From Poriferisphaera corsica (GTDB lineage Bacteria; Planctomycetota; Phycisphaerae; Phycisphaerales; Phycisphaeraceae): DNA of 64,000 bases. Shown one piece after another: positions 36,507 through 46,597 of the stretch. The stretch covers positions 2,588,175-2,652,174 of the forward strand of contig NZ_CP036425.1 of assembly GCF_007747445.1 (NCBI RefSeq), given 5' to 3'. The stretch's first letter is position 1. The number at the start of each line of letters is the position of its first letter. The translations under genes were made by a program, and so were the position numbers. The notes beneath the pieces are model-generated. The model was not told where the DNA came from and did no database searches. It saw nothing but the letters and a program-made list of their open reading frames with translations.

Positions 36507-37745
36507 ATGAGTGCGATACAAGACAATCAGATCCATCCCGGTTCCATCACCCTGCCCCGAGGCTTTCGGGCCGGCTCAGCGACGGCTGGTATCAAGGTTT
36601 CTGGCAAGCCAGATATCACCGTCATCGCTGCGGACCGCCCTGTGGTTGCTGCTGGCGTATTTACACGCAACACCATCAAAGGTGCTCCGGTACTGATTGG
36701 TATGCAACACATCCGTGATGGCAAGCTTCAAGCAATCGTTGTCAACTCAGGCAACTCCAATGTCTGCACCGGCGATCAAGGTCTTGCTGATGCCACCGAA
36801 ATGTGCGAGTTGGTTGCAAAACATTTGGGTTGCAAAACGACTGATGTTTTGCCTTCAAGCACAGGTGTCATCGGCCGCCCACTCCCGATGGACAAAATCC
36901 GAGCAGGCATCAACGATGCACTCGATCAGATCAATTCAGGTAAAGAAGCTGATCATGACGCTGCCGTAGCAATCCTGACAACCGATCTGGTTGCGAAGGA
37001 AGCTAGCCGCACCGTTACGCTAACTGACGGATCAACCATCACGCTCGGCGGTATCGCCAAAGGCTCTGGTATGATCGCGCCAAACATGGCCACCATGCTT
37101 GCCTACATCACCACCGACTGCGACATCGACAGCAACATGCTTAGCCAAGCGCTTAAGCAAGCTGTCAGTCAATCCTTTAACCGCATCACGGTTGATTCAG
37201 ACACCTCAACTTCAGATACCGTGATCGTTCTTGCATCTGGTGACGCTAAAAACAAAACGATCGCTCGAGAATGTACTGATTATGAAACATTTGTTGAAGC
37301 ATTGATCAGCCTTAGTAAAGAGCTTGCTTATATGATCATCGAAGACGGCGAAGGAGCCGAACGAATCTTCAAGGTCATTGTAAAGAACGCGGCAACGATA
37401 GATGATGCCGATGCTATAGGCCGGGCGGTTGCGGATTCGCCACTTGTTAAAGCCGCAGTGCATGGCAAAGACCCAAACTGGGGCCGTCTTGCGATGGCAA
37501 TGGGTAAAACAGGTATCGCATATGATGCGACGAAATTGCGCATTTCTATCGGTGATATTGACGTTTTCTCCGCAGGGATGCCGATTGAGATGGACAAAGA
37601 CAATCAATCGACGCTAGAGAACATGATGAGTCAAAAAGAGATCACCTTCACTTTCGATCTAGCCAATGGCAACCAAACTGTTGAATGGCTCGGCTGCGAC
37701 CTTTCTCGCGACTATATCGCGATCAACGCGGACTACACAACCTGA
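36507..37745 (+). CDS. argJ: Bifunctional glutamate N-acetyltransferase/amino-acid acetyltransferase ArgJ
   Basis: 412 residues. In arginine biosynthesis it transfers the acetyl group from N-acetylornithine to glutamate (and in bifunctional forms from acetyl-CoA). It is an Ntn-like enzyme cleaved autocatalytically before the Thr of KGSGMIAPNMATMLAYITTD; that site is intact. Other motifs: GVFTRNTIKGAPV, VVNSGNSNVCTGDQGL, SSTGVIGRPLPMDKI, SQSFNRITVDSDTSTSDT and GKDPNWGRLAMAMGKTGI. The start is placed at ATG 36507 (MSAIQDNQIHPGSI), not the longer frame at 36408. The hydantoinase A gene follows after 23 bp and may be co-transcribed. Confidence 0.97.
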   Translation: MSAIQDNQIHPGSITLPRGFRAGSATAGIKVSGKPDITVIAADRPVVAAGVFTRNTIKGAPVLIGMQHIRDGKLQAIVVNSGNSNVCTGDQGLADATEMCELVAKHLGCKTTDVLPSSTGVIGRPLPMDKIRAGINDALDQINSGKEADHDAAVAILTTDLVAKEASRTVTLTDGSTITLGGIAKGSGMIAPNMATMLAYITTDCDIDSNMLSQALKQAVSQSFNRITVDSDTSTSDTVIVLASGDAKNKTIARECTDYETFVEALISLSKELAYMIIEDGEGAERIFKVIVKNAATIDDADAIGRAVADSPLVKAAVHGKDPNWGRLAMAMGKTGIAYDATKLRISIGDIDVFSAGMPIEMDKDNQSTLENMMSQKEITFTFDLANGNQTVEWLGCDLSRDYIAINADYTT

Positions 37746-37768
37746 TCTCGCAAAGGATAAAACCAAAC

Positions 37769-39817
37769 ATGCGAATCGGTGTAGATACAGGTGGCACGTT
37801 TACCGACATCGTCCTCATGAGCGATGACGGCCTCATTATCCAAACACACAAACGACTCTCAACACCCGACGATCCTTCACTCGCTGTCATACAAGGTATC
37901 ACTGAACTCTTCAGTAAAATCAATAAAGCTCAGCCTTCTGATATTACCGTCATCCACGGCTCCACAGTCGCAACTAACGCACTATTAGAACTCCGCAATA
38001 TCGACAACCCACCCACTGCGATGATCTTTACTGAAGGCTTCACCGATACGCTTGCGATTGCACGGCAAACACGTCCCGATCTGTACGCGATCAATCCCAA
38101 ACGCAGCAATCCACCCATACCACGTTCCCATTGCATCGCAGCTCCTGAACGCCTTAATTTTAATGGCGAAATCATTTCACCTCTTTCTGAACAAGCTTGC
38201 AAGACCATGATTGACAAGCTGCGAGATATGCAGATCCAATCTGTCGCAATCTGCTTGCTGCACAGTTACGCTAACTCGATTCATGAAAAGTTGATTGCAC
38301 AGGCGATCGCAAACGTACTGCCGAATGTGCATCTAACGGTTTCCTCTGAGTTGTTACCCGAGTATCGCGAATACGAGCGAGCTTCAACCTGTGCGATTAA
38401 TGCAGTCGTTGCCCCAACAATGAATCGCTACATCAAACGTCTGGAAGAACATTTTGGTAGCGAGCAACTCCGTATCATGTGTTCACATGGCGGCATCCTC
38501 CCTGCTAAAGCAGTACGACATCACCCAGTCCGTACCGTACTCTCGGGGCCTGCTGGCGGCGTACAGGGTGCGATCCATGCGGGTCAATTGGCTGGTTTAA
38601 ACAATCTCATCACATTTGATATGGGCGGCACATCGACAGATGTATCACTGATCCAGGACGGAAAGTATAAGCTTTCGACTGAGCAAACCGCAGCAGGTTT
38701 GCCCGTCCACCTGCCCATGATCGACATCCACACCGTCGGCGCAGGCGGCGGATCTATTGCTTGGATAGACAAAGGCGGTGCTCTTCGAGTCGGGCCACGC
38801 TCAGCAGGAGCCGATCCTGGCCCTGCCAGCTACGGCAAACAACCCACAAACAACCTCACACCCACCGTCACCGATGCTCACATTCTCCTCGGGCACATAC
38901 CTGAAGGAACAACCCTCGGCAACGATATCACACTCAATCCTTCACTCGCTGAAAAAGCCATTTCGCAAATCGCATCCAAACTCTCACTCACTCCCCATCA
39001 AACCGCCGAGGGTATTCTTCGCATCGCAGAGATCACCATGGCCAAAGCAGTTGGTCAGATCACACTTCAGCAAGGGCACGACCCTCGCGAATACAGCCTC
39101 ATTACATTTGGCGGCGCAGGCGGTTTTCACGCGTGCTCACTTGCAGATCAACTCGGTATCAAGACTGTCCTCCTCCCACCGCACCCCGGCCTACTCTCCG
39201 CTGTCGGCATGCTCTCGGCTAAGCCGATCCATCATTTTTCTCACACAATCCTTCAAACCATCCGCACTGACGATCACGGAAACTACCCTGATCTATTACA
39301 ACATTCGAGAATCACGAACGAACTGACCACACTCATCACCCAAGCTCATAATGCCCTTGAGTCTGAGAATATCCCAGTCAAGTCACACAATATTCGACCT
39401 CAAATCGACCTGCGATATCAAGGGCAATCATATGAGATCACCGTATCACTCGACACCACTGATCCCATTCAAGCTTTTGAACTGGAGCACAAACGTCTTT
39501 ATGGCTATCTGGCGCATAGCCGGCCTATTGAAGCTGTCACATTACGCGTCACTGCCACAACATCAGCCCCATATACACATCAGCCAACACCCTTAAAACA
39601 GCAATTGCCAGATCAACCAAGAACAACCCCCGTTATCGAACTTGGCAAACCAGTCTGCTACACGCTTTTGCATCGCGAGAAACTCAACGCAAATGATGTT
39701 CTTCCGCCTCATACAATTCTCAGTGAATACTCCAGTACCACGGTTATCCCCGAAACATGGCATGGTGTCGTCACTGATACCGGCCACATAATCATTCGCA
39801 AGGAGGATCACTCTTGA
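37769..39817 (+). CDS. Hydantoinase/5-oxoprolinase subunit A (ATP-dependent)
   Basis: 682 residues. The ATP-binding subunit of an N-methylhydantoinase/oxoprolinase-type amidohydrolase. It starts MRIGVDTGGTFTDIVLMSDD, the actin-fold phosphate loop of HyuA, then HGSTVATNALLELRN, PAGGVQGAIHAGQLAGLNNL, ITFDMGGTSTDVSLIQDG, GAGGGSIAWIDKGGALRVGP with SAGADPGPASYG, and ITFGGAGGFHACSLADQLGI. The start at 37769 is preferred over 37685, with AAGGA about 13 nt upstream. The subunit B start overlaps its stop. Substrate (5-oxoproline, a hydantoin or other cyclic imide) cannot be told from sequence. Confidence 0.93.
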   Translation: MRIGVDTGGTFTDIVLMSDDGLIIQTHKRLSTPDDPSLAVIQGITELFSKINKAQPSDITVIHGSTVATNALLELRNIDNPPTAMIFTEGFTDTLAIARQTRPDLYAINPKRSNPPIPRSHCIAAPERLNFNGEIISPLSEQACKTMIDKLRDMQIQSVAICLLHSYANSIHEKLIAQAIANVLPNVHLTVSSELLPEYREYERASTCAINAVVAPTMNRYIKRLEEHFGSEQLRIMCSHGGILPAKAVRHHPVRTVLSGPAGGVQGAIHAGQLAGLNNLITFDMGGTSTDVSLIQDGKYKLSTEQTAAGLPVHLPMIDIHTVGAGGGSIAWIDKGGALRVGPRSAGADPGPASYGKQPTNNLTPTVTDAHILLGHIPEGTTLGNDITLNPSLAEKAISQIASKLSLTPHQTAEGILRIAEITMAKAVGQITLQQGHDPREYSLITFGGAGGFHACSLADQLGIKTVLLPPHPGLLSAVGMLSAKPIHHFSHTILQTIRTDDHGNYPDLLQHSRITNELTTLITQAHNALESENIPVKSHNIRPQIDLRYQGQSYEITVSLDTTDPIQAFELEHKRLYGYLAHSRPIEAVTLRVTATTSAPYTHQPTPLKQQLPDQPRTTPVIELGKPVCYTLLHREKLNANDVLPPHTILSEYSSTTVIPETWHGVVTDTGHIIIRKEDHS

Positions 39818-41445
39818 ACCCTCCCTCAAGTAATCTCTCACAATCTAATTCTGAATCACCGAATACCGACCCCATCGAGCTAGAGGTTTTTAAGCATTTA
39901 TTTACCTCAATTGCAGAGGAAATGGGCATCCGCCTCATGCGCTCCGCCTACTCGCCTAACATCAAGGAACGCCGCGACTATTCATGCGCTGTATTCGATA
40001 CTAGTGGCGATATGATTGCTCAAGCCGCACATATCCCTGTCCATCTCGGCTCATGTCCTCTATCTGTTAAAGCTATCATCAACCGTTTTAAACACGAAGG
40101 CATTCACCCCACTGACCGCTTTATCGTCAACGACCCATACGAGGGTGGTACCCATCTCCCAGATATCACACTTGTAGCCGGCATATTTATTGATAACCAA
40201 GAACAACCTTCGTTTTACGTCTGCAATCGCGCCCACCATGCCGACGTCGGCGGTATCACGCCCGGCTCACTCCCCCTCTCAACAAACATTAGCGAAGAGG
40301 GAGTACGTATTCCACCAACACGAATCACTGATAAACTCATCACCGATATTGCAAACCAAACCCGCACACCTGACGAACGACTCGGCGATCTCAAAGCCCA
40401 ACTTGCCTCACTCGACATCGGCATCACCCGCATGACCGAACTTTGCGATAAGTACCAACTTGCGACGATTACTCGGTTAGGCGGTGAACTACAAAACTAT
40501 ACGCAGCGCTATATCACATCCATCATCAGCGACATGCCAGACGGTACATATTCCTTCACCGATTACATGGATGACGACGGCCACGGCAACACGAACCTTC
40601 CCATCACCGCCAAACTCACCATCGCTGGTCAATCCGCATCCATTGATTTCTCTGACTCAACCCCCCAATCGATCGGCCCAATCAATGCCGTACATGCCAT
40701 CACACAGTCAGCCGTCATGTACTGCTTCCGCTGCCTTGCCGATGAGGAAATCCCATCTAACTCCGGCGTTTTAAAGTCAATCCGCATCACGACCAAGCCC
40801 GGCACCATTGTTGACGCAACTTATCCCGCAGCCGTTGCCGCTGGCAATGTCGAAACCTCTCAACGAATCGTCGATACGGTCTTCGGTTCACTCGCGCAAG
40901 CCTGCCCCAATAAAATCCCCGCAGCCTCGCAAGGCACCATGAACAATATCACCATCGGATCCTCTCCCATCTCATCCAATGATTCAGCAAATAAACAAAC
41001 CTTCGCTTATTACGAAACCATTGCTGGCGGCGCAGGTGCTACACAATCATCTCACGGTTCAGATGCCATTCACACACACATGACCAATACGCTTAATACG
41101 CCCATCGAAGCGCTCGAACACGCTTATCCATTCCGTATCGGCAAGTATCTCATCAACGATCTCCCCCCTGACTCATTACCTCCAAACGCTTACCGTGGGG
41201 GCAACGGTTTGATGCGTGAGTATATCTTCGACACCACCGCCATCGTCACACTTATCACAGAGCGTCGTGTCCATCCACCCTACTCGCTCCCAATCGGTTC
41301 ACCTCCTGCCGGAGCGATCGGCCACAACACGCTGATCAAAAAAGATGAAATACCACAACCAATACCTGCCAAAATCTCACTCAACCTGCAACCCGGTGAT
41401 CGCGTGCAAATCCAAACCCCTAGCGGCGGCCATTGGCTCGCTTAA
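39814..41445 (+). CDS. Hydantoinase/5-oxoprolinase subunit B
   Basis: 543 residues. The partner subunit of the preceding HyuA. It starts at TTG (TTGA overlap with hyuA stop) after AAGGAGGATCACTC, a strong Shine-Dalgarno, so the rare start is well supported. Family motifs: ELEVFKHLFTSIAEEMGIRL, RSAYSPNIKERRDYSCAVFD, AQAAHIPVHLGSCPLSVKAI, VNDPYEGGTHLPDITLV, NRAHHADVGGITPGSLP, and near the end YRGGNGLMREYIFDTTAIVT. The C-terminus LQPGDRVQIQTPSGGHW is typical. The two subunits should form a complex in the cytoplasm hydrolysing a cyclic amide with ATP. Confidence 0.94.
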   Translation: MNPPSSNLSQSNSESPNTDPIELEVFKHLFTSIAEEMGIRLMRSAYSPNIKERRDYSCAVFDTSGDMIAQAAHIPVHLGSCPLSVKAIINRFKHEGIHPTDRFIVNDPYEGGTHLPDITLVAGIFIDNQEQPSFYVCNRAHHADVGGITPGSLPLSTNISEEGVRIPPTRITDKLITDIANQTRTPDERLGDLKAQLASLDIGITRMTELCDKYQLATITRLGGELQNYTQRYITSIISDMPDGTYSFTDYMDDDGHGNTNLPITAKLTIAGQSASIDFSDSTPQSIGPINAVHAITQSAVMYCFRCLADEEIPSNSGVLKSIRITTKPGTIVDATYPAAVAAGNVETSQRIVDTVFGSLAQACPNKIPAASQGTMNNITIGSSPISSNDSANKQTFAYYETIAGGAGATQSSHGSDAIHTHMTNTLNTPIEALEHAYPFRIGKYLINDLPPDSLPPNAYRGGNGLMREYIFDTTAIVTLITERRVHPPYSLPIGSPPAGAIGHNTLIKKDEIPQPIPAKISLNLQPGDRVQIQTPSGGHWLA

Positions 41446-41546
41446 CCTCTCAAACGCGACACTTTCCAACAAAACGAGATAATGATTTGCGGAAACTTCG
41501 GGAAAGATGCAAAACCGCTCGCATGCTGTTAAAATCATCATCCCTC

Positions 41547-41620
41547 GGCTCAGTAGCCCAATTGGCAGAGGCATGCGACTTAAAATCGCACAAGTGTGGG
41601 TTCGAGTCCCACCTGAGCCA
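41547..41620 (+). tRNA. tRNA with UAA anticodon (Leu codon) and short class I variable loop
   Basis: A complete cloverleaf can be drawn: acceptor GGCTCAG/CTGAGCC (7 perfect pairs), D arm GCC/GGC, anticodon stem TGCGA/TCGCA with loop CTTAAAA (anticodon TAA at 41581-41583), variable loop of only five bases CAAGT, T arm GTGGG TTCGAGT CCCAC and discriminator A at 41620. CCA is not encoded. UAA reads UUA (Leu), yet leucine tRNAs in bacteria normally have a long class II variable arm, absent here. A terminator follows six bases later, so it is transcribed as a single gene. Confidence 0.9.
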
Positions 41621-41625
41621 TCTTT

Positions 41626-41657
41626 AAAAACCTCTTGTATATGCAAGAGGTTTTTTT
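41626..41657 (+). terminator. Rho-independent terminator after the tRNA
   Basis: A 12-bp stem (AAAAACCTCTTG with CAAGAGGTTTTT) around TATATG, ending in seven T residues, immediately after the tRNA 3' end. Confidence 0.93.
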
Positions 41658-42315
41658 ATTCCAACTTGCAATCACCTCACATACCCGCGATATCTCTACT
41701 AAAGGCCATAACCAGCAAATGTATCCACATAACGACTTTAACACTCAATACAATGCAGCAGTTTCTCAATGACACTCGAATACCTGTTATAGCGATGCAA
41801 ACAAACGAATATCATCATCTTCGGATACTTATTTCCTACATGCATATTTCTCACACCAATAAGCAATACGCTCTGAGAATTTATCATAGTAGTACCCTAG
41901 GCAATATACAGTCATACAAAGCCACACCTTGCCTTACCCCCTAAACAGCCCAATCCCCCCATGCCTACAGACCCAATTCTAAGCACACAATCATCTGCAC
42001 AATAAGTACGATTATTCAATTACTTATAATTATGTAACTCTAATAAGTTGGGTTTTGGGACATCATTATTTTTCCCTCAATAAATATCTGTTATAATTAT
42101 CTTGCTGGATAAAATGCTTAACCATCAATCGATCGATAATGCAATAAATTTCGGGTAGTGCTAAGTTTCGAGAACACTTCTCTGCGAACACGCATTATAT
42201 TTTGATTGAATACTCCCAAAGGTCGTGGCGTTATCCTAATTTTGTGCTTTATTGTTTATCAATAATCACACAATGTTTTAACACGATATGATTCATACTA
42301 ATTTTCGGGGTCAAA
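41658..42315. other. AT-rich leader region before the PEP-CTERM protein gene
   Basis: About 660 bp without a supported gene. It contains a candidate extended -10 promoter element (listed separately) and otherwise no recognisable feature. Confidence 0.4.
42089..42097 (+). promoter_or_regulatory. Candidate extended -10 promoter element (TGTTATAAT)
   Basis: TG-n-TATAAT is a perfect extended -10 consensus, about 220 nt before the start codon of the PEP-CTERM protein gene in an AT-rich gap. No good -35 is seen, which extended -10 promoters do not require. A match this short in AT-rich DNA could be chance. Confidence 0.35.
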
Positions 42316-45300
42316 ATGAGAAACTTATTTTCCACCAAGCGACTATTACTGGCTACTTCTCTATGCATGCCATGCACCTATGCATCAGCCGAAATCACGG
42401 CCACTCAGCATGTATATCCTGACAATCCCACTACATGGAACGAGAACACAACCGTAATTCTCAATGGCCAAAACCACCCAAGCAAAATCGGCACACTGGA
42501 GATTAACTCTGGCAGCTCGCTTCATACTCTCGCCTCACACTTGGGTATTACCAAGGATTATGCAGGCCTTGCTGTTATACGTGATGAAGGCTCATCATGG
42601 TTGCTAACGCAAGATATTGTCATAGGCAAGCAAGGTATCGGTTCACTCAACATTCTGGATGGCGCAAAGGTTACGAACGCCAATGGTGTCATTGGCAGCG
42701 AAAGAGGATCTTCTGGCACAGTCACCGTGGATGGCAACAATTCAGTCTGGCAGAACAATGGCGATCTCATACTTGGCAGCTTTGGAGAAGCCACACTAAA
42801 CATCTCCAACAATGGTACCATCAACGTTAATCAGGCAACCCGATTCTCCCATGAAAACAATATCAACGGGAAAATTAACTTTGACAACGGCACACTCAAC
42901 ACCACTTCACTTCGCCTATACAAAACACAACTACTCGGCACAGGCTCAATCAACACATATGGATGGATCTACAACGACCATGATTGGGTCTTTGATGCCT
43001 TAAGTGGAGCAACCAATACTCAACGCCTAAACATCAGCCCTGAACATAACATCTCACTAACCCTTGATCTTAGTGGTAAGACAGCCGTGGCCGATACAAG
43101 TGTCGATGGATCAATGGTTGTAAAAAATGGTATCAAGGTCTTCAGCAGAAAAGGCTACATCGGCTACCAACCCGATTCATCCGGCTCTGTCACAGTTACA
43201 GGAGATGGCTCTCTTTGGGACTGCAATGACTCATTGCACGTAGGATATAGAGGCCAAGGCAGCCTAACCATTTCCAATGGCGGCAGAGTAAGCAATACAT
43301 ATAGCTCAATAGGGTTCAATGTCGGCTCGCAAGGTTCAGTAATTGTCGATGGTGCCAATTCCGAATGGAACAACACCGACGGGCTCGTCATTGGCAATCA
43401 AGGTGACGGATCGCTATCTATACTGAATGGAGCAACTGTAATTACCGAGACGAAAGGCATCATCGGTTGGAATACTCTCGCCAATGGATCCGTAGTTGTC
43501 AGCGGCAATAACTCTACATGGAATATTGGCACATATCTAAGCATCGCAGGCAGCGGCAGCGGAACACTTGAAATCAAAGACGGTGGTACCGTCAACTATA
43601 CAGACTACGGCTCTATCGCCTTTGGCTCTGATACAAACGGCTCGATAACTATCGACGGCAACAACTCCAGCCTAAACGGTGAAAGCCTAACTGTTGCAAA
43701 TAATGGCATAGGAGCGATAAACATCACAAACGGTGGGCAGCTCAACCTCACGTCCTACCTCTCCATCGGAGGATACGGCTTACAATCCGAAGCCACAGCA
43801 ATCATCGATGGCCACAACTCCGTCATTAACTGTGGCGGCGTCTCCGTTGGCAGCCAAAACAAAACATCCTTACTCATCACAAATGGCGCCACCATCAACG
43901 CTAACGGTTCTGCTACCTTAGGATTTAGTGAAGGATCAAACAGCATCGTAACCATTGCCGGCCCTCACTCAACATGGAACATCAAGCACCCCCTCACTGT
44001 TGGCGCTTATGGTAACGCCATACTCAACATCCTCGATGGTGCAAATGTCAATGTCAAAGACACAACCGCCATCGCCACACGCAAAGGCTCCAGCGGCGTG
44101 ATCAACTTCACAAACGGCGGAACGCTCACAACCCGACAACTCGTTGCCAAATCCGAGCAATTAAGTGGTACCGGCATCATCAATACCGGTTCATGGAACA
44201 CTCATGACACTTCTTGGGTTTTTGATGCAACCAACGGAGCAATCAGTACAACAACACTCAATGATAACTCATACCAAAACGTCACCGTCAACCTCGACCT
44301 AAGCGGCAAACTCGGCTGGCACGACCTCTTCGTCGGCTATCGCGACAAGGCCTCTGTTGATGTCAAGCATGGTGTCAAAATTTACAGCCTAAACGGCATC
44401 ATCGGCAACTCGGCCTCCTCGCAAGGCACAGTCACCATTCAGGGTGAAAATTCCACTTGGCATTGCTACGACACAATCAACCTCGGCTACCAAGGCAGAG
44501 CAACCCTCAACATCCTTGATGGCGGCATCGTCAATAGCCGCTCCGCTAACATTAACACCAGCAATGAAGCAACTGCAAACGTCTTTATTGCCGGCCACAA
44601 TTCTCAATGGAACATTGAACGGGATCTAAGAGTTGGCATAGCCGGCATCGACATCGTCGATGGCGCTTCTCTATCAAATTCCGATGCTTACATCGGTACC
44701 TATTCTACACTCCAACCAGTAAACGTGACCGTCGACGGCCCCGGCTCAGAATGGATTAACAACGGCAACCTATACATCGGGAATCAGCAATCCGCTACCG
44801 TCAATATCACCAACGGCGGCACACTTACCAGCAAAAATACTGAACTAGACGCGACTGTTAACATCTCTGGCCAAAACACCGTTTGGAATAATGCAGACAC
44901 AATCACCATGGGGGAAAACAACGATTCCACCATCTACATTCAAAATGGCGGCATCGTCAACAGTGCTTATGTCGAAATCGGCAGAGACTATGGTTCATCA
45001 AGCACACTGGCGGTTGAGGGTCTAAATTCCAAACTAAACGTCTCCAACAACCTCTTCATTGGCGACCAAGGCACCGGTTTTCTTGACATCCTCGATAATG
45101 CTCATGTCGTTGTACAAAATACAACAAGAGTCACACAACGTGATAACAACGATAATCAAATTCACTTCTCCAACGGCACCCTCACAACAAATCAACTGGT
45201 CGCAACCGCAGATCAACTCAACGGCTTCGGCACCATCAACACCAAAGCATGGGTTGGCTGTGATGCCGACTTGCTCTTCAACGCAGCAAGCGGACTCAAA

Positions 45301-46404
45301 CAATCCATCAAACTAAACAAAGATTCCAACCAAAACATCACGGTCAACGCTGACTTTAGCGGCAAAAACTTTATCGGCAATCTTACCGTCGGCCACAACA
45401 GTCAGGCATCCATGACGCTTCAGGATGGCCTCGTACTTCAATCCCAATACGTATACCTGGGCTACAACCAAAACTCCTTTGGTAAAGCCAGCATCTCAGG
45501 CGATCAAACCTCATGGAACATCAATCAGAACCTTCGTATTGGCTTTGGCGGCTACGGATCTCTTGACATCGCCGATCAGGGCCAAATTATCGCCGACAAC
45601 GTGAACATCGGTGGATATGCGCCCTTTTCTTTCTCTCAAGGTTATGGACGCCTGACCATTTCTAACCACGCAAAAATGATCGTTAATAACAAATTAGAAA
45701 ATTGGTTCGGCTCAAAAGCGACCATTGTTGTTTCTGATAATAATATGCTCCAAATTGGCGGAAAACTCTCAAACTACGGCCTCATAAACCTGATTGCTGA
45801 CCAGCAACTCATCACTGGAACCTATACCCCAATTTCACTCGACACATCCACTGACCATAACTTTGGCAGCATCACTGCATTCGGCGGCGCTTGGGATCAA
45901 TCAGAACTACAATTCACCGTCTCTGATTTTCAATACGCCAACAACAACGAACAATTAGCCCTCAATCTCACAGAAACACAACGCGTTAAAATCGATGAAT
46001 CACTCATCGTCAATTTCCAACGCAATTTGCTTAACCCTGAAATTCAGTTCACCGCATCCAAAACAAGCAGCTCAGCACTTAACGATCTTGAATCACAACT
46101 CGATAACAATCAGCACATTCAAACCAGCTGGGATTTTGACATCAACGGCCTCACCGACAACGCAGGCGTCATGCTCTCATTCTCAATCAGCAACACTCTG
46201 AATGCAGATGATCTAACCATTTGGCATTACGATGGCAGCTGGTCTAAATTCAACACGCCAGACCTCGACATCCTAAACGGATGGGCCACATTCTATACCA
46301 ACGACTTCAGCAGCTACGCAATCACCGCAATCCCGGAACCGTCTAGTCTACTCCTCCTCCTCGCAACGCTCGGCCTTACTCACCGCAGAAAAACTCACGC
46401 TTAA
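42316..46404 (+). CDS. Large secreted beta-helix repeat protein with PEP-CTERM sorting signal
   Basis: 1362 residues. The signal peptide is LLLATSLCMPCTYASA. The body is built from many ~45-55-residue units with a shared plan: G-S-V-T-V-D-G-x-N-S-x-W (for example GSVIVDGANSEWNNTDGLVI), then G-x-G-x-L-x-I-x-x-G-A (GDGSLSILNGATV), as in autotransporter-like right-handed beta-helices. Three longer spacer modules interrupt them, recognisable by LGTGSINTYGW, LSGTGIINTGSW and LNGFGTINTKAW, each ending in DLSGK/DFSGK. The end ITAIPEPSSLLLLLATLGLT followed by HRRKTHA is a PEP-CTERM signal for exosortase-dependent sorting. Likely a surface or biofilm-matrix protein. Shine-Dalgarno GGGG lies 5 nt before the ATG. 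A terminator follows. Confidence 0.92.
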   Translation: MRNLFSTKRLLLATSLCMPCTYASAEITATQHVYPDNPTTWNENTTVILNGQNHPSKIGTLEINSGSSLHTLASHLGITKDYAGLAVIRDEGSSWLLTQDIVIGKQGIGSLNILDGAKVTNANGVIGSERGSSGTVTVDGNNSVWQNNGDLILGSFGEATLNISNNGTINVNQATRFSHENNINGKINFDNGTLNTTSLRLYKTQLLGTGSINTYGWIYNDHDWVFDALSGATNTQRLNISPEHNISLTLDLSGKTAVADTSVDGSMVVKNGIKVFSRKGYIGYQPDSSGSVTVTGDGSLWDCNDSLHVGYRGQGSLTISNGGRVSNTYSSIGFNVGSQGSVIVDGANSEWNNTDGLVIGNQGDGSLSILNGATVITETKGIIGWNTLANGSVVVSGNNSTWNIGTYLSIAGSGSGTLEIKDGGTVNYTDYGSIAFGSDTNGSITIDGNNSSLNGESLTVANNGIGAINITNGGQLNLTSYLSIGGYGLQSEATAIIDGHNSVINCGGVSVGSQNKTSLLITNGATINANGSATLGFSEGSNSIVTIAGPHSTWNIKHPLTVGAYGNAILNILDGANVNVKDTTAIATRKGSSGVINFTNGGTLTTRQLVAKSEQLSGTGIINTGSWNTHDTSWVFDATNGAISTTTLNDNSYQNVTVNLDLSGKLGWHDLFVGYRDKASVDVKHGVKIYSLNGIIGNSASSQGTVTIQGENSTWHCYDTINLGYQGRATLNILDGGIVNSRSANINTSNEATANVFIAGHNSQWNIERDLRVGIAGIDIVDGASLSNSDAYIGTYSTLQPVNVTVDGPGSEWINNGNLYIGNQQSATVNITNGGTLTSKNTELDATVNISGQNTVWNNADTITMGENNDSTIYIQNGGIVNSAYVEIGRDYGSSSTLAVEGLNSKLNVSNNLFIGDQGTGFLDILDNAHVVVQNTTRVTQRDNNDNQIHFSNGTLTTNQLVATADQLNGFGTINTKAWVGCDADLLFNAASGLKQSIKLNKDSNQNITVNADFSGKNFIGNLTVGHNSQASMTLQDGLVLQSQYVYLGYNQNSFGKASISGDQTSWNINQNLRIGFGGYGSLDIADQGQIIADNVNIGGYAPFSFSQGYGRLTISNHAKMIVNNKLENWFGSKATIVVSDNNMLQIGGKLSNYGLINLIADQQLITGTYTPISLDTSTDHNFGSITAFGGAWDQSELQFTVSDFQYANNNEQLALNLTETQRVKIDESLIVNFQRNLLNPEIQFTASKTSSSALNDLESQLDNNQHIQTSWDFDINGLTDNAGVMLSFSISNTLNADDLTIWHYDGSWSKFNTPDLDILNGWATFYTNDFSSYAITAIPEPSSLLLLLATLGLTHRRKTHA

Positions 46405-46428
46405 CAGCAACACTCACACAAGCTACCT

Positions 46429-46467
46429 AAACGTAACGGCCAATCCAAACGCCGTTACGTTTTTTTT
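46429..46467 (+). terminator. Rho-independent terminator after the PEP-CTERM protein gene
   Basis: A 12-bp stem, AAACGTAACGGC (46429-46440) with GCCGTTACGTTT (46451-46462), loop CAATCCAAAC, followed by a T run; 24 nt after the stop codon. Confidence 0.93.
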
Positions 46468-46597
46468 AGCCAACCAAAACCACCCAAACTCTACAAACAA
46501 TCTAGTGCAACAACACGCCCAAACATATAATCAAAACTTACTATGCAGTGATTAGTCAATCTGCAATCCACCCTTTTATACTTTCAATTTTATTACT

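Noticed and set aside
42316..46404. Regular repeats that might suggest a CRISPR-like array
   Set aside because: Repeats are imperfect, coding and in frame; they build a beta-helix protein.
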